Positions 13,634-17,749 of a stretch of DNA of 17,749 nucleotides are shown here, piece by piece. How positions within the stretch are numbered: the first letter of the stretch is position 1; each line of letters starts with the position of its first letter. The translations under genes and the position numbers were made by a program. The DNA is from Nitrospinota bacterium (GTDB lineage: Bacteria; Nitrospinota; Nitrospinia; Nitrospinales; VA-1). Below the pieces are notes generated by a model. It was not told the DNA's origin. It worked only from the letters and a program-made list of their open reading frames with translations, and did not search any database. Where the stretch lies: contig JADFGI010000011.1 in NCBI GenBank assembly GCA_022567815.1, forward strand, positions 1-17,749, in the 5' to 3' direction.

Positions 13634-15739
13634 ATGCCTAGTTCTCATCATCTTCAGCATAAATCATCCTACTTAAAAATTCTTTTCGCCTTTCTATTTA
13701 TTTTCAGCCTGGTTCACCTCGCGCCAGAGCCATTTTCCTCTTCATCAACGTTTTCCACTTTAGGAGAGCCTTCCACCGCTTACGCGCAGGAAGAAGAAGT
13801 GGAAGACGGCCTTGAAGAGTTTGCCGAAGATGATGAGTTTGCGGATGAAGATGAATTCGCGGATGAAGAGGAGGAAGGTGATGGTGAAGAAGAGGAGGAT
13901 GACAAAGCCTACCTGACGGATATCGGTATCGCCAAAGATCAAGTGATTGAGCCTTTCTCCTTCCTGGGATTCAGCAACCGCAAGATCATCTGGGTGGCGG
14001 CGCAGTTGCACATCCTTTTCGCCTCATTCATTCTGGGGTGCCCGATGTTCGTGGTCATCATGGAGGTTATGGGAGCCCGCCGGACCCAGGGCGTTCGTAA
14101 AGCCATTATTCTTTCCAATGTGTTTCTTGGCATTCTGATCGGGGTGGTCATCGGCATCACCGGGGAAATCATAATAGGAATCCATCATGGCGTCCTCTAT
14201 GGATTGTGGGCATGCTCCTTTGCCGCCCTCATTGTCAGTTTTCTGAATTATTTTCATCGTCTGCTGAATGTCAAAGTATCCGCAGCAGTTGGAGCGGTTT
14301 TCGGGACAATTATTTCAATCTCCCTGACTCCTGTAGAACACATAGAGACCTCCGGAATTGTCCTCGCCTTACTCAATGGTGCGGTAGGCGGCATGATTTC
14401 CAACATGATCATGTTTGCCAAGTCCGATTTCAAGTTTGAACGCCTGGCTCACGAGATCACCAAAGTCATCGGCATGTGTTACAGCTTCACCGCACTAACC
14501 GGCGGATTGTTCCTTTTAATAATGATCGTAGTTTACAGCGACTTCATCAGCTACTTGTTGGGCAATTTTCCTGTTCTGTTCATGATTGTCTACCCCACTT
14601 TGTTCATTCTTGAAACCATCGTGATGTACATTTATGTGTACTCATGGGACCCGCTCAACCAGCAGAACAAAAAGGGAAGGCACATTGTTTGCGGAATTAT
14701 TTTAAATGTTTTAGGTCTTACACTGCTTGCCGCACTGGACGGTCCGGCAACTTTCATGCAAACGCCGCCAAAACCGCTGGCTGAACTGGGAAATATCAGT
14801 GAATGGTCAAAAATAGCCACTTCAACCTGGATGCCGCTCAACTACCATCGCCTGGTGGGCAATGGAACTTTTGGCGGATACATGGTAGGGATCATCGGCG
14901 CGTACATGTACCTCTGGTCAACCAAAAAAGAGGAAAAGGAATATTACGACTGGGTAGGGTATATGGGAAATATCATCGGCGTGGGCATTATGATTCCCCT
15001 GCCTGCGATGGGTTATATCTTCGTCAGCGAAATTTATCAATACGACGCCACCATCGGCATGTACATCATGTCCGATAGGGAATCCATGTTCATGCTCGTG
15101 CAAGGTTTGCTTGTCGGCACCATGTTCAGCGCCAGTAATATCTATATGTGGGTGAGTATGAAGCGCATCGAGAATGCGCAACGGTTCTTTCCGGCAATGA
15201 AATTCGGATTTATCCTGATTGTCATTTCAGTGGCCATCTGGTTCACCCCGCGCCGCTTTTTTGCCACCATGATGCCCGAACCGGGAATGAATCCGGACAT
15301 GGTCCTGCCGGACAACCTGGCGTTCATGGCGTTGATGATTTCCAAAAATACCGCCGCGTTCGCTTTGGTCACGGTGACGTTTATCAATTACATCTTTTAC
15401 ACCATCGCCACCAAAACCGGCAAGGTGCATTACGGTAAAATCAACCCGCTGGGAGTTTACGTTCTCATCTTCCTTGGTTTCGCCGACATCTGGCTGATGA
15501 GCTGGATGGGAACCATTCGGGAATTATCGCGAATGAACTGGCACGTGTATAAGGTCTTTAAAGATATCACCCCGGAAAAATTCGCTCCAACACTGGCTGA
15601 ATCCGGTTTTCATGTAACTGCAATTGTATGGACGTTTTTTATCATTATGACGGCAACCATATGGATTGCCATTAAATACCCAAAAACCACTAAAAAACCG
15701 GCAATTCCGGCCTCAACTGCGCCTCAAATGGCGGAATAA
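13634..15739 (+). CDS. Cytochrome bd-like multi-spanning membrane protein with acidic periplasmic N-terminus (701 aa)
   Basis: After a long signal peptide (hydrophobic core about 16-30, probable cleavage AYA-QE after residue 51) comes an acidic stretch (about 52-95) with EFADE-type repeats, then roughly 14-15 membrane helices. The first helix, RKIIWVAAQLHILFASFILG with His126, resembles CydA helix I and its haem-ligand His. GRHIVCGIILNVLGLTLLAA followed by LDGPATFMQTPP resembles CydA helix IV. H405-RLVGNGTFGGYMVG precedes a further helix. CydA has 9 helices and is shorter, and no CydB-like gene is adjacent. I infer a bd-like oxidase or electron-transfer subunit of the kind reported in nitrite-oxidising bacteria; haem binding and oxygen reduction are unproven. 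ATG 13634 has GGGAG at good spacing; TTG 13613 is less likely. It is co-transcribed with the cytochrome c gene 21 bases downstream. Confidence 0.8.
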   Translation: MPSSHHLQHKSSYLKILFAFLFIFSLVHLAPEPFSSSSTFSTLGEPSTAYAQEEEVEDGLEEFAEDDEFADEDEFADEEEEGDGEEEEDDKAYLTDIGIAKDQVIEPFSFLGFSNRKIIWVAAQLHILFASFILGCPMFVVIMEVMGARRTQGVRKAIILSNVFLGILIGVVIGITGEIIIGIHHGVLYGLWACSFAALIVSFLNYFHRLLNVKVSAAVGAVFGTIISISLTPVEHIETSGIVLALLNGAVGGMISNMIMFAKSDFKFERLAHEITKVIGMCYSFTALTGGLFLLIMIVVYSDFISYLLGNFPVLFMIVYPTLFILETIVMYIYVYSWDPLNQQNKKGRHIVCGIILNVLGLTLLAALDGPATFMQTPPKPLAELGNISEWSKIATSTWMPLNYHRLVGNGTFGGYMVGIIGAYMYLWSTKKEEKEYYDWVGYMGNIIGVGIMIPLPAMGYIFVSEIYQYDATIGMYIMSDRESMFMLVQGLLVGTMFSASNIYMWVSMKRIENAQRFFPAMKFGFILIVISVAIWFTPRRFFATMMPEPGMNPDMVLPDNLAFMALMISKNTAAFALVTVTFINYIFYTIATKTGKVHYGKINPLGVYVLIFLGFADIWLMSWMGTIRELSRMNWHVYKVFKDITPEKFAPTLAESGFHVTAIVWTFFIIMTATIWIAIKYPKTTKKPAIPASTAPQMAE

Positions 15740-15760
15740 ACGTTAAGGAGCATTAAAGGG

Positions 15761-17056
15761 ATGCAGGAAAAAACTTTTTCTCAAAAAGCGAAGAAAATTG
15801 TTCCCATTTCTCTGGGATTGGTAGTCATCTTCTGGTTTGGAAGCCCCGCCCTGGGTCTTTCCGTAGCGGTTCAACAACGCCTGTGTGGAATCGTCCTGGT
15901 AGTCATGATTTATGTCCTTCTTCTCGCAATACCGAAATCGGAATTCAAAGAGAAGACTTTTTTGCAAAATTTAAAAATAAAAATTCCGGTAATCGTGGTT
16001 CTGGGAATAATTATATGGTTCGTGGCCGGGAGCTTTGGTTTTCCGATCTGGTGGCAGGTGGAATTCGTTATATTTGCTTTTGTAGGATTGATTTTTTTCG
16101 TCCTGCTGGATTTGCGGCCCATGAAACCCGAAAAAAGCCAGGGCCAATCAATCATCCGCCTGCTTGCAACCTATGCCCTCGCATCTGCAATCTTTATTAC
16201 GGTTACGGCTCAACTTCCGCAGTTTGATCCTAAATATGAACTGGAGAAGCTCAATAGACCACCTATGAAATTATCCGGTCTGGCTGGACCAGAGGTGATT
16301 GCGGCTGGACGGGAAATTTTTGAGGCAAATAAATGCTTCAATTGTCACAAGGTTTTCTGGGAAGGCAACTCCGACCGTGGACCCAACCTTGGAACAAAGC
16401 AAATCGGGCTTTACTCAGAAGATTATATTAAAGATCAAATCCTTAACCCGAGAAGAAATCAGGCTCCCGGATTTGAAGACAAAAAATCTAAAAAAGCCAT
16501 GCCGACCTATTATGGAGACGATATCAGTGATGATGAATTAGTTGCCCTGATCGCTTATTTAAAAACCATGAGAGATCCCACCCATATGCCGGTTGAAGGA
16601 AAATTCCCCGACCAATGGACGTGGTGGGATGACCCGAAAATAATCGCGGAAGGCAAAATAGTATTTGAAGGCAAGGAACCCGCGACTGAAGGGTTGAACT
16701 GCGCCGTTTGTCACGGAGAGACAGGCATTCCGATGATGACCGGGGCGCTGGATTTCAGGAATGAAAATAATCCTGACACTACAAAAATTGAAGGTGACCA
16801 CACCGACAAGCTTCTCAAGGATTGGTCGGATGCTTTGTGGTATCGACGGGTGACAAGGGGCGTTGTCGGAACTCCAATGGCTCCCTGGGGCATGATTTTC
16901 CCTCATCTCTATTTGTGGAAAGCCGAAGCCTACGCCCGCACCTTCCATGATCCGCTGGACAAGCGAACCGAGAAAAGGCCCGTGCCGCCTGTTCCGAACA
17001 AAGAAGAAATCGAAGCCTGGAAATCGAAAGAGTTGTTCCTTGATCCGCTTCTTTGA
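15761..17056 (+). CDS. Membrane-anchored di-heme cytochrome c (431 aa)
   Basis: Residues about 12-150 hold five hydrophobic helices, the last being IIRLLATYALASAIFITVTA, which places the C-terminal part in the periplasm if the N-terminus is cytoplasmic. Two cytochrome c domains follow: C192-FN-C-H196, with likely axial Met247 in KKAMPTYYGDDISDDELVALIAYLK, and C314-AV-C-H318, with possible axial Met373 in GTPMAPWG. AAGGAG and AAAGGG precede ATG 15761. It forms an operon with the bd-like gene (21-base gap) and probably feeds electrons to or from it. Similar to FixP/CcoP- or NorC-like cytochromes only in general layout; the five-helix anchor is unusual for those. Confidence 0.9.
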   Translation: MQEKTFSQKAKKIVPISLGLVVIFWFGSPALGLSVAVQQRLCGIVLVVMIYVLLLAIPKSEFKEKTFLQNLKIKIPVIVVLGIIIWFVAGSFGFPIWWQVEFVIFAFVGLIFFVLLDLRPMKPEKSQGQSIIRLLATYALASAIFITVTAQLPQFDPKYELEKLNRPPMKLSGLAGPEVIAAGREIFEANKCFNCHKVFWEGNSDRGPNLGTKQIGLYSEDYIKDQILNPRRNQAPGFEDKKSKKAMPTYYGDDISDDELVALIAYLKTMRDPTHMPVEGKFPDQWTWWDDPKIIAEGKIVFEGKEPATEGLNCAVCHGETGIPMMTGALDFRNENNPDTTKIEGDHTDKLLKDWSDALWYRRVTRGVVGTPMAPWGMIFPHLYLWKAEAYARTFHDPLDKRTEKRPVPPVPNKEEIEAWKSKELFLDPLL

Positions 17057-17121
17057 TTCTATCAGTCTTTTGAAGGTCGGCTTTTTTTCAGATTCAAAAC
17101 GTTTTCAAGTGCCATTTCTGT

Positions 17122-17127
17122 TATAAT
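17122..17127 (+). promoter_or_regulatory. Putative -10 box for the leucine-rich-repeat gene
   Basis: Perfect TATAAT about 53 bases upstream of the ATG at 17180. No recognisable -35 at normal spacing. It suggests the gene can be transcribed apart from the cytochrome operon. Confidence 0.35.
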
Positions 17128-17179
17128 TTCTATAACTAATCCACATTATTACCCGCAACGTTTAAACTAGGAGTTCGGG

Positions 17180-17659
17180 ATGCTCAATATTGACGAAATG
17201 ATCAAAGATAATATCACTCCAGATGGCGAAGTATTAACTCTTCGGGAAAAATTCCTTGGCGTTCGCGGTATCATGCGTCTGGCTGAAAACCCTGCTCTAG
17301 CCACCCTTAAAAAACTTGTTTTGCCCGCTAATCAGGCGAGCGACGAAGGAGCGGAAGCTCTGGCAAACTCACCCTACCTTGGAAATCTGGAACATTTGAA
17401 TTTGAATCACAATGAAATTGGAGATGATGGAGCCATCGCCCTAGCCAATTCAGACAAGCTTCCCAAACTTAACGATTTGACTATGTTTGGAAACGCCGTT
17501 GGGGATGTGGGAGCAAAAGCCTTTGCGGATTCGCCTCACAGCAAAAAATATATCAAACTGGACCTTTACAAAAACCAGTTCGGCAATGTAGGGTACAAGG
17601 CTTTGACGGAATCTGAAAACCTCAAAAACTGCGAAGAATTGGAACTATATCGGGATTAA
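17180..17659 (+). CDS. Short leucine-rich-repeat protein, ribonuclease-inhibitor type (159 aa)
   Basis: About four repeats of roughly 28 residues in the pattern LKKLVLPANQASDEGAEALA / LEHLNLNHNEIGDDGAIALA / LNDLTMFGNAVGDVGAKAFA / KLDLYKNQFGNVGYKALTES. This is the LxxLxLxxNxxGDxGAxALA form of RI-like repeats, giving a curved protein-binding solenoid. No signal peptide, so it is likely cytoplasmic. No catalytic domain is attached. ATG 17180 is preceded by AGGAG at good spacing. The stop at 17657-17659 leaves the last repeat incomplete, so the protein may be a shortened version of a longer one. Partner unknown. Confidence 0.85.
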   Translation: MLNIDEMIKDNITPDGEVLTLREKFLGVRGIMRLAENPALATLKKLVLPANQASDEGAEALANSPYLGNLEHLNLNHNEIGDDGAIALANSDKLPKLNDLTMFGNAVGDVGAKAFADSPHSKKYIKLDLYKNQFGNVGYKALTESENLKNCEELELYRD

Positions 17660-17680
17660 AATGAGACTTGTGGTTAACAC

Positions 17681-17749
17681 GTCGTTGCGAGGAGCGTTAG
17701 CGACGAAGCAATCCAGAATTCTGGGTCGCCACGCCGCTTCGCGGCTCGC
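17681..17749 (+). repeat. REP-like dispersed repeat at the window edge
   Basis: The start CGTCGTTGCGAGGAGCG plus GACGAAGCAATCC is close to the CGTCATTGCGAGGAGC...GACGAAGCAATCC repeat found between genes in many bacteria. The last bases (GCCGCTTCGCGGC) form another palindrome. It continues past the window end. Confidence 0.7.

Noticed and set aside
13760..14011. 83-codon minus-strand ORF opposite the acidic region
   Set aside because: Produced by the Glu/Asp-rich codon bias of the sense gene; no independent support.

Overview
The window (17,749 bp) reads as a chromosomal stretch of a Gram-negative, membrane-respiring bacterium with moderate GC. The best guess is a relative of Nitrospina (Nitrospinota): the pairing of a very large cytochrome bd-like integral membrane protein with a membrane-anchored di-heme cytochrome c resembles respiratory gene sets I know from nitrite oxidisers. 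This assignment is inference; the window has no rRNA or nitrite oxidoreductase gene to confirm it.

Layout: 1-357 is a cluster of palindromic repeats. 349-1188 (-) is an unrecognised helical protein. It is followed by tRNA-Leu(UAA) at 1360-1443 (+) and a CAT-anticodon tRNA at 1725-1801 (-), the latter with its own consensus promoter and intrinsic terminator. 1915-3300 (-) is a metallo-beta-lactamase-fold hydrolase and 3649-4185 (+) an unrecognised protein. 4186-5856 is accessory: a structured IS200/IS605-like remnant, a BrnT/BrnA toxin-antitoxin pair (-), a probable acidic gene fragment and another palindromic repeat. 5857-7791 (+) is an orphan CHASE-PAS histidine kinase, and 7830-8387 (-) is RdgB/HAM1-type NTP pyrophosphatase. 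After another repeat cluster come a lipoprotein with four membrane segments (8711-9502, +), a further repeat cluster, and a J-domain protein (9682-10554, -). 10844-13138 (+) looks like one operon: rlmN, a family 2 glycosyltransferase, a LpxB N-terminal-like membrane protein and a 72-aa membrane protein. After the last large repeat copy come the bd-like protein (13634-15739) and di-heme cytochrome c (15761-17056), then a short leucine-rich-repeat protein (17180-17659). The window closes in another repeat of a widespread type.

Functional logic: the 3' third is respiratory. A membrane protein with about 14-15 helices and a resemblance to CydA is co-transcribed with a five-helix-anchored cytochrome c carrying two CXXCH motifs, so the two probably form one electron-transfer complex in the inner membrane. 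The middle operon combines rRNA/tRNA methylation (RlmN) with polyprenyl-phosphate-linked sugar chemistry. The rest is housekeeping plus a defence/stability module.

The most distinctive structural signal is a family of modular palindromic repeats in five intergenic clusters. They share several separately recognisable blocks, occur in both orientations, and contain one stem with a compensatory base-pair change. I see no CRISPR array, complete transposon or prophage, and nothing that can be called a wholly new system with confidence.
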